NCBI RefSeq assembly: GCF_023159225.1
Contig: NC_063163.1
Coordinates: 110,205,885-110,269,884 of the forward strand
Reading direction: 5' to 3'
Source of the DNA: Perognathus longimembris pacificus
Taxonomy: Eukaryota; Chordata; Mammalia; Rodentia; Heteromyidae
DNA length: 64,000 bases
Shown here: piece after piece, positions 35,201 to 45,660 of the stretch
How the letters are laid out: the number at the start of each line of letters is the position of its first letter
Numbering within the stretch: the stretch's first letter is position 1
The notes under the pieces: generated by a model
Databases searched by the model: none
What the model saw: only the letters and a program-made list of their open reading frames with translations
What the model was told of the DNA's origin: nothing
Made by a program: the position numbers and the translations under genes

Positions 35201-35222
35201 CTACGATATGATTTTCTTTTTT

Positions 35223-36545
35223 CTCTTATTGTTATTGTAAAGGTGATGTATGGAGGTGTTACAGTTACACAAGTCAGGTAATGAGTACATGTCCTTTTTT
35301 TGTTCTTTTTTTCCAGTCCTGGGGCTTGAACTCAGGGCCTGAGTTCTGTTCCTGAGCTTCTTTTGCTCAAGGCTATCTCTCTACCACTTGAGCCACAGTG
35401 CCACTTCTGGCTTTTTCTGAGTAGCTTATTGGAGATAAGGCTCTCATGGACTCATGGCTGGTTTTGAGCTGTGATCCTCAGATCTCAGCCTCCTGAGTCA
35501 CTAGGATTATAGGCATGAGCCACCAGCACCTGGTGAGTACATGTGTTTTCGAATAGTGTCACCCTTCCCTTACTTTCTTCCAGTTTTTCCCTCCTGTCCC
35601 CTCCACAAGTTGTATAGTTCATTTTCAACATAGTGTCTAGAGAACAAAATAAAAAAAAAACCTTGTTTCCATTTCTTAGAGTTCTTTTCAATAAATATCA
35701 TTTTCTATGGTCATACACACAGAGCTATTGAGCCTTTGTGATCTTCTCCTAAGGATATCCTCCTTTTGTCTCATTGTGTGAATGTCTAAAGACCTGTATA
35801 ATTTATCATATCCTAGAATACAAATATACTTATATATACATATACACAAATATACATAAATGCACATATACATATATATTAATTACCATGCAGTGTGTTT
35901 ACTTGTAGATTTATATGCATGTTCTAGTTACAACAAATGAGGGAAACCATGCAACCTATGTTTCTTTAGGTCTGGCTTACTTCACTTAATATACTTTATT
36001 CCAAGACTTTCCTTATTAATGGGGCAATATCATTCTTTCTGATGGATGCATAAAATTCCATTGCATGTATATATACCATATTTTCTTGATCCATTTGTCC
36101 ACTGAAGGGCATCTGGGTCCATTCCATACCTTGGCTATGGTAAACAATGCTGCAATGAATGTGGTTGTACTGATAGCTTTAATGTGGCCTTTTATGTGGT
36201 CCATTGGATAAATGCCCAGGAGTAGAATTTCTGGGTCATAGAGAAGCTCTGTGTTTAGTCTTTTGTGGACTTTCCATATTGCTTTCTAGAGTGGTTGAAC
36301 AAGTTTACATTCTCATCAGCAGTGTAATTCACTTTTGGTCACATCCCCGCCAGTATCTATTATTGTTTGTTTGCTTGATAATGGTCATTCTAACTGGGGT
36401 GAAGTGTAATCTCAATGTTATTTTGATTTGCATTTCTTTCATGGCCAGCAATGTTGAACATTTTTTCATGTGTCTGTTAATCATTCTTACTTCTTCTTCT
36501 GAAAAATCTCTCTTTAAACCATCAGTTCATTTATTTTCTGAGAAG
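35223..36545 (-). mobile_element. older 5'-truncated L1
   Basis: The 3' untranslated region (GTTACAGTTACACAAGTCAGG; CTATAGTT-type segment at 35609-35640) is followed by the ORF2 C-terminal coding region up to about 36545 (complement of GGTCATTCTAACTGGGGTG, GATTTGCATTTCTTTCATGG). More diverged than the neighbouring L1s. The younger L1 inserted into its T-rich 3' tail. A SINE (35293-35533) is nested inside. Confidence 0.8.
35293..35533 (-). repeat. antisense 7SL/B1-Geo dimeric SINE with target-site duplication
   Basis: Right-monomer complement (CCAGTCCTGGGGCTTGAAC, CTCTACCACTTGAGCC), linker (TTATTGGAGATAAGGCTCTC) and 7SL-like head (TGATCCTCAGATCTCAGCC, ATTATAGGCATGAGCCACC). Direct repeats TGAGTACATGT at 35282-35292 and 35534-35544. 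Confidence 0.9.
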
Positions 36546-37744
36546 ATCATTATAGTTACTATGTGTACAGTGAACTTATGCCGGTCACATGAAAACTGGA
36601 AACAAGATAGCTATACATCATGGTGATCTGATTACTGATGGTCATAGTGAGGAGGTGGAATCTTGAAGCAGAGATGGAAAATCCTGCTTATAATCTATGA
36701 AAAAGGTTGGAAGCAAAGAAAATGGCTTCTTCTCCCTCACTTTTAACTTCCTTCTCTATAGATTTAGTTCTCATTTAGATGTAGTGATGGTCAAAGTATA
36801 CTGAGGAGAACTCTTCAACATTTCCTCAAGCCTGGATAGCATTATCATATATTTCTTCTTCCATTTTCTTTCCCAGTCTTCAATGACTCCAACTCCTTAT
36901 TTGTGATATACATAGCATTCTGTCTATCATCGTCTGTCTATCTATCATCTACCTATCTATCTATCCAGAGGTATATACCCATATATATAATATGCATGTG
37001 TGTATGTATGTAGTTTCCCATGTGTTAAAGCCTTCAAATACTTTTAATCAAATTTATTAATTTGAAAGTGGGAAACTTCATTCAGTGTATTAGGTCATAA
37101 TTTAAGATCTTTGGTTGATCTCAGAGCTCCAAAGCACTGATGACAGAGACAAGATTTAGCTGCACCAGGACCCAAGGCTCATTTCCTTGATTTTAGCAAA
37201 CAATTTATCACAATATAAACAGCTGTTTAATTCACATGTACATATTTAACAGCCTCTATCATAAAAAAGCATTTAAATTTTTGGTTGGACTTTTAGTTCA
37301 CCCCTACTGCATAGGAAATTAAGAAGTTAGCTTCCAAATGAATACGTCGTTCAGGGTGTGCTCTCAGAGGAGGCCTAGCAGTGTGCAATTCAGAGTCTGT
37401 TAAATATGTTAGGAGAGATTCTATTTCAATGTTCCTTGTATAGGAATTCACATAGCTCTGGTCTATAGGGATCAATAAACCTATCCTTTTCTGGGTCAGA
37501 ATGGACCATGTATTACCAGTGCTATGCTAGACATAAGTGGAACCAAAGAACAACAGCAGGTCCCCAGAGGGTAACATTTATCTCATTACAGGGAAGGCAA
37601 ACCTTGTCTGTTTTAATTCCACTTACTGTGGGAACCAACATGGTTGCTGCCCAAGCATTCCAGAAAACAAACACTCTGGTTTCTCTAATGGGGAAGATTC
37701 TGTTGGTAAGCCCCTGCTACACTCATTCAACATAGTTGTTTGTT
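36546..37744. other. single-copy sequence with a TATC microsatellite
   Basis: No gene recognised. An imperfect (TATC)n tract spans 36920-36966. Confidence 0.4.
36920..36966. repeat. imperfect (TATC)n microsatellite
   Basis: About ten TATC/TGTC units with interruptions. Confidence 0.85.
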
Positions 37745-37985
37745 TCTTTGTTTTGGGTCTGTCATGGGGCTTGAACTCAGGGCCTAGGCACTACTGTCCT
37801 TGAGCTCTCTGCTCAAGGCTAGTGCTGTACAACTTTGAGCCACTGATCCACTTATGGTTTTCTGATGGTTAATTGGAGACAAGAGTCTTTCAGACTTTCC
37901 TGCCTGGGCTGGCTTCAAACTGCGATCCTCAGATCTCAGCCTTCTGAGTAGCTAGGATTAGAGGAATGAGCCACCAGGGCCCAGC
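37745..37985 (-). repeat. antisense 7SL/B1-Geo dimeric SINE
   Basis: GGGGCTTGAACTCAGGGCC and CTTTGAGCCACTG (right monomer), GATGGTTAATTGGAGACAAG (linker), CTGGGCTGGCTTCAAACTG and CTCAGCCTTCTGAGTAGCTA (7SL-like head). Confidence 0.88.
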
Positions 37986-39222
37986 AGCATAATTTTTTAT
38001 TTCATGTCTTCTCCACAGAAAAAGATGCAAGATGTAAGGCTTAAGGACCCTCATATGAAAGCAAAGGAGATGTGTGGCAGAGTACCTGGTCTGCATCTTT
38101 GCTCTGTCCACTCCACTCTGCAGCATTTTGTTCAAGCCCACCATGGCTATGGCTGGCCACAGAGAGGAATTCTGTCCCTCTCTATTCCCTGTGCAGTGTG
38201 ATAGAGGAATTCAAAGACAAATGATATATAGCTCCTTCAGTAAAGAAGTTTATTTATTAGGGAAATAAATATACTAAAAAAACAGGAAATTCTGACTCAA
38301 ACAGAATAGGGTTATTAAGTTGTGCAGAATGAGTTGGAAGGTAGCATAGAGAGAAAGGAGACACCATCCAAAAGATTGCTAAGACAATCCAAGGTATGAT
38401 TAGAGAAGTGGATGTGTGTGGATTTCCTACATTAAGGCGTGTCCTGATGTGAATTATGCATGTATCATGACGATGATTAATACAGAGACCAACATTCACC
38501 TTCTCATGACTTCTTTAGTCCCAACTGTGATGAGAAATCAGCTTCCAATATTTTCTTCAAACATTGTCAAGTGGGAGATCCAGTTTTATGGTGGATCTAT
38601 GGCCATTCCTGGAACTGACTGTCAAAACGTGCATAAGATCAGATCTGGCGACAACTGTAGATAAACTCCCCAATAACAGAACGCTTCACAGCCAGACAAC
38701 TGTGATTTCATTACAGCACAAATTTAAGTGACTCTGTTATACTGTGCATCAGGTGGTGGAGGAAGGGTTTTTATAATGTCCTGGAGAATTTAACCTCTAT
38801 GATCTCACATTTACCAACTCTAAATTATGAAGTTATTATGTAGTAGGAACTAATGCAATAAAATGGAACATATCATAGGCCAACCCAGTCTCCACTCTTG
38901 CTAAGCATTTTCTGTTCTGTATCAACTGAGTTTCAGCCTGCGGTGCTTGCTAGGGAAGTTCTTTACCCTGTGTTAGTCGTGGGGCTTTTATTTTTGGTCT
39001 TGATATTTAACACTGTCACTAAAGTACTTTTTGCAAGGGCAAGAGAAATGTTGGAATTGCATTAGCCTGTAATTTATATACCTTGCTTGATTTTTTGATT
39101 GGTCAAGAACAATCAAAAAGAAATTAATCAAATAATTACAAGAAACTATACTCATCCTTAGCACTGCCTGTAACAGTATAACAATCTACTTGTTCCTAGC
39201 AGTGCTTTACTTTATTTTATTT
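37986..39222. other. single-copy sequence
   Basis: No gene recognised. Overlapping short frames at 37929-38268 and 38416-38664 match nothing known. Confidence 0.4.
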
Positions 39223-39441
39223 CTTTTTGTGTCAGTCCTGGGGCTTGAACTGAGTGGCCTGGTTGCTGTTCTTGAGCTCTTTTTTTTTGCTCAAAAACAG
39301 CACTCTACCACTTGAGCTACAGCTCCATTTCTGTCTTTTTTCTTGTTTGTTATTTGGAGGTAAGAGTCTCACATGCTTTGATCCTTAGATCTCAGCCTCC
39401 TGAGTAGCGGGGATTACAGGTGTGAGACACAGGTGTCTGGA
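39223..39441 (-). repeat. antisense 7SL/B1-Geo dimeric SINE
   Basis: CAGTCCTGGGGCTTGAACTG, CTCTACCACTTGAGCTACAG, TATTTGGAGGTAAGAGTCTC, CTCAGCCTCCTGAGTAGCG and GATTACAGGTGTGAGACAC in the usual order. Part of the head is deleted. Confidence 0.85.
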
Positions 39442-40739
39442 AGAATACAATGTACCCCCCAATCAATTGACTGTCATTTGTAAAGGGACAGCCAAGAAAA
39501 AGAAAAAAGAGAAACCAAGTCTTATGCTTTCGCTCCTCTGCTGTTGTTGTCTTTGGAATTTGCCACAGTTGAAGGGAGGAGAATAGGAAGTGTGCGGCTA
39601 GCACACACCATGGAAGCTGTGCTTTCTGCACTGCGCCACAACAATCTCTCCAAGCTTGACATGGGTACTACCAAGTAGCATCGACACAGAAGGTTCATTT
39701 CCACAAATCATATCTTCTTCAGTAAGCTTTCCTCTCTTCTGTCAGAATCTCTAACCTTTACAATGAAGACAGCTTGCGGCAACCTTATAGTCGGATTATA
39801 TGTTTAGTTTCCTACCATTTTATGTTAAGGCTTTTTCTGATAATGTTATGGTTCTTAAACTATAGGATAGCAAAATTATTCCTTATCTATCTCTCGATGC
39901 CCTGGAGTCACAGAAAATCAACTTTTTGCAAAAAGTACAATGGTAATGTCAAATATTCCTAAAAGAGCTTTTATACAATTTTATAAAATCTCCTCATTGT
40001 TTATTGTTTTTCAGTATGTGCAAGTTGTTAATAGTCGGATGATTATTGCTTCCATTAAGAAATTAAACAAAAAATTAAGGACAGTAATATAATAATGGCA
40101 AATAGGATTTAAGCAATGGGAAGAACAGGAGTATCTCTTAATGAAGAGAAAACAGCCTAAAGGGGAAAAGGGACAACATAGAAAATTAGAAAACAACTGA
40201 TTCTTCAAAATACCATTCACTTTTTCCTCCTGGATTTTTTAGTCAAATGATTTTATTTGTGCTTTCTTGATTTTTTTTTGGTGGGGGGGGGGGTATGAAA
40301 AGAAACAACTAGGTTACAAAGACATGGGACAAACTTCAATGTCACTTTTTTTTTTTTAATATTTTGACTAGATGCCAATTATCTTTTTAAAGTTTCTCTG
40401 TGTGTAGCATTTGGTTAATGGACATTTCAGAAGGTTTTGCCTATGCAGTGTAAGAGTTATGAACTGAAAAATCAGAAAACCATGTATGTAAATCTCCTTA
40501 CTGAATACTCTTTGTTGAACTCATGCTGACTTTTCTTAAAAGTGAAGGGATTTTTTTATTGTGTGTAGAAAAGCAATCTTCAAACTTTGATTATCAAAGT
40601 GCATTTACATATTGTTTGCTCAATCATGTTTTTCTCCCACTGTGTTTGACTGGCTTCCTTGGAAATAGACGAGATAGAGAGGTGCTTGAAAGAGTTGTAT
40701 TAACATATACTCTGAGAGGTCTCTAATGAATGACCAAAT
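39442..40739. other. single-copy sequence
   Basis: No gene recognised. A T10-GGTG-G11 tract lies near 40271-40294 and a T12 run near 40347-40358. Confidence 0.4.
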
Positions 40740-41655
40740 GATGCATCTCAAAGTCTTAAAAAAAAAAGAAGCAAGAAAATGCCAAACTCATAGTGAGCAA
40801 AAAGAAAATTCATAAAGATCACAGCTAAAATAAATGACACTAACTCTAGAAGAGCAATACAAGGGATCAATGAAAGGAAGAAATTCTTTTGAAAGGTTGA
40901 CAAGATCAACAGGACCTTACCTAAACCCAACAAAAAAAAGAGAACACCCAAATGAATAAGTAAATGTCTAGACCTATGACATGCAATATTTGAATCAAGG
41001 TGGTATGATTGAAAGACAGAAAGACCTCCTCCTATTTTCATGGGTAAGCAGAATTAGCATCATTAAAATGGCCACCCTATCAAAAGAGATGTAAAGATTA
41101 AAAAACATCTCCACCAAAATACCAATGATGTTCTTCATAACTAGAAAACATGTAGGGGAACTGAAAATTCCTAAAGAGAAAAGAGCAATCCCTCAGGACA
41201 AAATGCTGGAAGTATTACAAATTCTGATTTCAAATTATTCCAGAGAGCCGTAGTTTAAAACCCAGCATGGTGATCACTCTAAGCAGGCGTGCAGATGAAG
41301 GGAATAGCACAGTGGACTCAGAAATAAACACAAACATCATAGCCATGTGATTGGCAACAACAGTGCCAAAAATATACATTGGAGAAAAGACAACCTGCTT
41401 AAACAAATGCTGCTCTGAAAACTGGATATCTATTTGTAAAGGATCAAGACAAGAGCCACACATTTTCTTCTGAACAAAGATCAACTCAAAATGGATCAAA
41501 GACCTTCATTTTAACACCTAAAACTCTGAAAACGCTAGCGAAAAACATAGGGAAAGTACTTAAAGATACAACTGTAGGCAATGACTTCTTGCAATCCTGT
41601 ATTTTGGGAAATAAGAGCAAGAATGGACAAAAGGGATTGCATCAAACTGAAAAGT
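40740..41655 (+). mobile_element. old L1 ORF2 fragment with internal deletions
   Basis: Scattered sense similarity to L1 ORF2. GACAAGATCAACAGGACC with AAAAAAAAGAGAACACCCAAA lies just upstream of the RT. CATCATTAAAATGGCCACC follows, then the 3' ORF2 segment AACACCTAAAACTCTGAAAAC, AATAAGAGCAAGAATGGAC and GGATTGCATCAAACTGAAAAG. The middle of the RT is missing. It is much older than the neighbouring L1s, and a SINE abuts its end. Confidence 0.65.
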
Positions 41656-41758
41656 GTCACTCTGGCTCAAGTGGTAGAGCGCTAGCCTTGAGCAAAAAGA
41701 AGCCAGGAACAGTGCTCAGGCCCTGAGGTTCAAGCCCTGGGACTAGCAAAAAAAATTG
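41656..41758 (+). repeat. sense SINE right monomer (Geo type)
   Basis: TCTGGCTCAAGTGGTAGAGC (box A type), GCCTTGAGCAAAAAGAAGCC, CAGTGCTCAGGCCCTGAGG and TTCAAGCCC (box B type), then an A-tail. Confidence 0.85.
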
Positions 41759-41884
41759 TTAAATAAACAAGGCATTATTTTATTTGAACAGATAGATGAT
41801 AGATAAAATAGCACTTTTGATCATATTGTATTTCACTTCAAATAGGTTTTCAAGTTACTTTGCCCTGAGTTTGTATAAACAATC

Positions 41885-41929
<45 letters not shown>
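41885..41929. repeat. (TG)n microsatellite at a SINE tail
   Basis: About 22 TG units. The next base starts the tail side of an antisense SINE. Confidence 0.95.
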
Positions 41930-41931
<2 letters not shown>

Positions 41932-42098
41932 TGAACTAAGGGTCTCATTCAGCTTTCTACCACTTCAGCCGTACCTCTAGTCCAGCTTTTGCTGCTGGAC
42001 AATTGGAGTTAGTCTCACAGTCTTTTTGCTTGTGCTGGCTTTGAACTTCAATCCTCTAGGTCTCAGCCTCTTGAGTAACTAGGATTATAAGTGTGATT
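41930..42098 (-). repeat. older antisense 7SL/B1-Geo SINE
   Basis: CTTGAACTAAGGGTCTC, TCTACCACTTCAGCC, GACAATTGGAGTTAGTCTCAC, TGCTGGCTTTGAACTTC, CTCAGCCTCTTGAGTAACTA in order, with a shortened right monomer. Confidence 0.75.
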
Positions 42099-42456
42099 TT
42101 CTTTTAAATTCTCTCTACTTTGGTCCTCATCCCACTTTTCATCTATGATGAGCTGAAAATACAAGAAAGTAATAATAAAAGGAAATGAACTGTATGTGTA
42201 AGCACATTTTTATCTGATCAGGGTATCGGAATCAAGGTGGCGACATCCAGAATGTAAAGCAGAGCCCCACCTTCTGTGTGGCCTCAGTCTATGCACACCC
42301 CACTGTCCCAGCATGTCCTGGGGATGGAAAACAGTGTGTTCTAAATTAGTGATCTGCTGGGTAATTTTTAAAGCATCCCTTTTTACTGACAAGGCATAGT
42401 GAACCAATCTCAATAAATTTACAGAAACAAGATTCTGGACAAAGCAACATTTCCTT
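42099..42456. other. single-copy sequence upstream of the L1
   Basis: Nothing recognised. Confidence 0.4.
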
Positions 42457-42472
42457 AAAAAAGAAAAAGAGA

Positions 42473-44486
42473 GAGATTTCCGGGAAGACAGCGGAGGAGA
42501 AGCAGAGCCCCAGCTGAGCTCCCTCTGACATCACAGTTTTCTCACCCCATAGAAACTTTTACTCCTATAAAGACAGCCAGAGTAAGTTCTAACAGTACAG
42601 GGATTCTGGCCAGGAAGGAAAAATCGACTTTGCTCGTCTGAAAACACAGATTTGAGCTCCGGGCGGCGTCCCGCCGCCACACCAGTGCTGGCGCCGGCAC
42701 AGCGCCCGGCACAGCAACCCGCACTCCATGCGGCTAAAGCACACAGCGGAGACCAGGGAGAAATCCTGCAGACGGCGGCTGAGCACGGACGACCTGAAAT
42801 CGCAGAGAAAGCGTGAGTACCCCACAAAAGATATTCTCACTCGCCCCACAAACCAGCTTCTGGAAGGCAGCCCTTCCCCCACCGCCAAAGCAAAGCGCCA
42901 TCTTTGCCACTGGCATAGGGTCAGACCAGATTGGAACTAAAGCGGGCCTGGGGAAAGCGAGGTCAAAGGAGCCATCTTTGAAAAGGGCAGGAGGGACCGA
43001 ACAGTGAGAGCCAGCTCTGCCCAGGAGAACGCCCCCTGCCCAGGCGGGAGGCGTGTCCTGGGCCTTGGCATAGCCAGAGGTGCCCCGTCCTGCCCGCCGG
43101 AATTGCTAAATTTAAAGCAAAAGCTGCGAGCAGCTACCGGCGGCACGGAAACACCAGACGGAGGAACAAACAGTTCCGGGGACAGCTAAACGGTCCCGTC
43201 ACAGAGGAAGCTAATTCCCAGCCCAAAACGGAGCTGCATTCCATAGCCACCTCCGCCAAGGAGGCCGCCTCCCCCAGGCAAGCAACTCTCAGCCGAGCAA
43301 AACAGGCCAGAGGCGCCCCGCCCTGCTGAGTCCACAGCCTATTCAAATCCAGGCACCAAAGGCAGCGGCCCCACAGCAGACAGAGGAGCCACAGTTCCTG
43401 AGACTGCTCACGTCCCCATCTACAGAGGACGCCAAGGCCCACCTGCAAGCTGTGCGAACCTCAGAGACCCAGGATTGCACCAACAGGGGAGAAGGGTCAG
43501 AACAGATCCATCCCTTGCCAACTGAAATCAAGTCAAACCAGCCAATCAGGAAAATAGACTGCAGACCATCGCAAGGAAACCAGAGACTGGGGAAAGACCG
43601 CCCAAACAAGGAGGACTCCATTTTTTTTTTCTTTTTAAACATTTTTTAAACTTTTCTTAAAAAATTTTTTTCCTTTTAATTTTTTCGCATCTGAAACATC
43701 TTTGGTTTTTTTTTGTTGTTGTTTGTTTTTTTATTTGTTTGTTTGCTTTCCATTTTTACCGGTTTGTTTTATCAAGTTTGGTTGTTTGTTTGTTTGTTTG
43801 GGTTGTTCCTTTTCTGTTTTTTTCATTTAATTTATTTATTCTTCTTTTTAAAATAATTTTTCTCTGTTTTGTGTATCTGTCTTCCAGTATTTTTACTTTA
43901 TTTCTCTCTTTGTGTTCTCTTTCTTTAAAAATTACTTTCCTATGAATAACACCTCCACTCTTTTCTGCTAACTCTCCATTGTCTGTCATTTTAACCTTGT
44001 TCTTTCTACTGATTCTACTCTTCTCCACATTTCCACGTCACTGAAACTAAACCAAAATTACCACCCCCCCCCCAATACATTTTACTCTATTCTCTTTACT
44101 ACCTCTAACTTACCCTCCTGACTTACTACCTGGACCTCCAGGTTCCATTGACTCCTAGTTATTGGATAGAGGGTATCCCAGCTTAATCTGAGTGATTCAA
44201 AGGGGTTCATAGAGAAAGCCAGTCCTAAAAGAACTTAATATAAAAACAAGAATTGTGTATAGGGTTGTAACAGTAAATAAGTAACTACTGAATACAGGGC
44301 CCAGGATCGGTTGTTATATTGAAATTGTATTCTTTAGGAACACCAAATATAACTTTATAGACAGGTATACAAGTTATCTGTATATAATTGTGAACTAATA
44401 AGATTTACACAACAGTGCTTGGTAAGGGCTGCTTTGGGTCTTAAATGGTGCTCACAGGTGCTGTTAGACTGGCATTCCCAATTCAA
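42473..44486 (+). promoter_or_regulatory. L1 5' untranslated region and promoter
   Basis: About 2 kb. The first bases read TTTCCGGGAAGACAGCGG. Compared with the minus-strand copy the YY1 core ATGG has become ACAG. GC-rich and CpG-containing to about 43560, then a T/pyrimidine-rich zone (43620-43950) and a C11 run near 44063-44073 before ORF1. Reversed AAGATGGC motifs (GCCATCTT) lie at 42898-42905 and 42971-42978. Confidence 0.8.
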
Positions 44487-45608
44487 ATGGGCAGAAGAAA
44501 CACAAGAAAGATGGCAAACAATGAAGTCTTATCCCCCCCTCAAAACAAGCAGGAAGCAGAGCAGTCAATCAAAGACATAGAAGAGAACCCCAAAAATGCT
44601 CTACAAAGTCTACTGATAAACATGATACGTGAAAAGTTTGAATCTCTTCAGTCAATTATTCTAGAGCGTGAGGAGGCAAAGCAAAAATTAATTGAGAATT
44701 TCATGGCATCCACAAATAGAAAGATAAATGAACTTCAAGAGTCAAATGAAAAGATAGCTACCCAGCTTAAAGATCTGAGAGACAACAATCAATACCAAAG
44801 TAATGAAGTTAATGAAGTAAAGAAGTCCATACAAGACCTAAGAAATGACAAGGAAATCATCAGGAAAGACCAGTCAGAAGGAAAAGAGATTCGAAATCAA
44901 GTAGCTAGCCTACAGTCTCGACTAACTGAAGCAGAGGATCGAATCTCCGGAGCTGAAGATTCCTTAGATTCTATGGAGAAAGATCAAAAATCAATACAAA
45001 TCCAGTCCAATCAACAAAACAGATTGCTACAGGAGATTCAAGACAAGATCAGGAAGCCCAATTTAAGAATAATAGGCATTGAGGAAAACTTGGAGAAAGA
45101 AGTTCATGGGATAGGCAATCTATTTAAGAGAATATTAGCTGAGAACTTCCCAAATATCCAGAAGGAAAGGCCTATACAGATACAAGAAGCATTTAGAACC
45201 CCAAACCGACCAGACCAGAATAGGACATCCCACCGACACATTGTGATCAAAACAGAATCAGTAGAGTCCAAGGAAAGAATCCTTAAAGCTGTTAGGGAGA
45301 AGAAAACAATCACATATAAAGGAAAAGCAATCCGAATTACCCCAGACTTCTCAGCAGAGACCATGAAAGCAAGGAGAGCAGGGAATGAAGTATACCAAAC
45401 ACTAAATAAAAATAACTACCAACCAAGAATTCTGTACCCAGCCAAACTCTCATTCATAGCCAAAGGTCAAATAAAAGTCTTCCAGAGTAAGGAAAAACTG
45501 AAACAATATATCTCCACCAAACCAGCTTTACAGAAAATCCTCAAAGATGTACTACACAGGGAAAATAATCAAGATCTCAATACAGACAGAGAAATGAACC
45601 CTAAATAG
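44487..45608 (+). CDS. L1 ORF1 protein (RNA-binding nucleic-acid chaperone), intact
   Basis: ORF1p trimerises, coats L1 RNA and helps target-primed reverse transcription in the L1 ribonucleoprotein. The frame is open from 44445, but I choose the ATG at 44487 (MGRRNTRKMANN). The minus-strand copy has that ATG, whereas its equivalent of 44445 is ACG. Length from 44487 is 373 residues, close to the family norm. In numbering from 44445: a basic N-terminus, a heptad-rich coiled coil at about 45-205, an RRM at about 206-300 (LRIIGIEENL; RHIVIKT), and a C-terminal domain at about 301-380 (KGKAIRITPDFSAET, YPAKLSFI). Oddity: the conserved ARR-x-W motif reads ARRAG here, while the sister copy has ARRDW. 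The frame has no stop, so it could still be translated from an L1 transcript, but ORF2 downstream is dead. Confidence 0.9.
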   Translation: MGRRNTRKMANNEVLSPPQNKQEAEQSIKDIEENPKNALQSLLINMIREKFESLQSIILEREEAKQKLIENFMASTNRKINELQESNEKIATQLKDLRDNNQYQSNEVNEVKKSIQDLRNDKEIIRKDQSEGKEIRNQVASLQSRLTEAEDRISGAEDSLDSMEKDQKSIQIQSNQQNRLLQEIQDKIRKPNLRIIGIEENLEKEVHGIGNLFKRILAENFPNIQKERPIQIQEAFRTPNRPDQNRTSHRHIVIKTESVESKERILKAVREKKTITYKGKAIRITPDFSAETMKARRAGNEVYQTLNKNNYQPRILYPAKLSFIAKGQIKVFQSKEKLKQYISTKPALQKILKDVLHRENNQDLNTDREMNPK

Positions 45609-45660
45609 TAAACATCAGATCGAGAAATGGGAAGACACAGCTTTAAACAAGATAGTGATA

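Larger units (their letters stand above)
24535..35222 (-). mobile_element. full-length L1 with a doubled 3' third, in one target-site duplication
   Basis: The outer boundaries are direct repeats with core GATATGATTTTCTTTTTT (24539-24556 and 35205-35222), extendable by four bases with one mismatch, as expected for one target-primed insertion. The L1 3' end lies at 24557 and its 5' end, beginning GAGACTTCCGGGAAGATGG, at 35200. Read 5' to 3' on the minus strand the order is: 5' untranslated region (35200-33208), ORF1 (33207-32109), ORF2 (32050-27969), 3' untranslated region and A-run (27968-27447), then a second copy of the ORF2 3' part plus 3' untranslated region (27446-24557). Two young SINEs (25595-25814, 31727-31943) are inside. 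The whole array spans about 10.6 kb. The unit is dead: ORF1 and ORF2 both carry stops and frameshifts. Confidence 0.85.

Noticed and set aside
42542..43448. Several overlapping frames in the plus-strand L1 5' region as separate genes
   Set aside because: They lie in GC-rich L1 promoter sequence. Only one antisense frame is shared well with the sister copy, and it is reported as a hypothesis rather than a gene.
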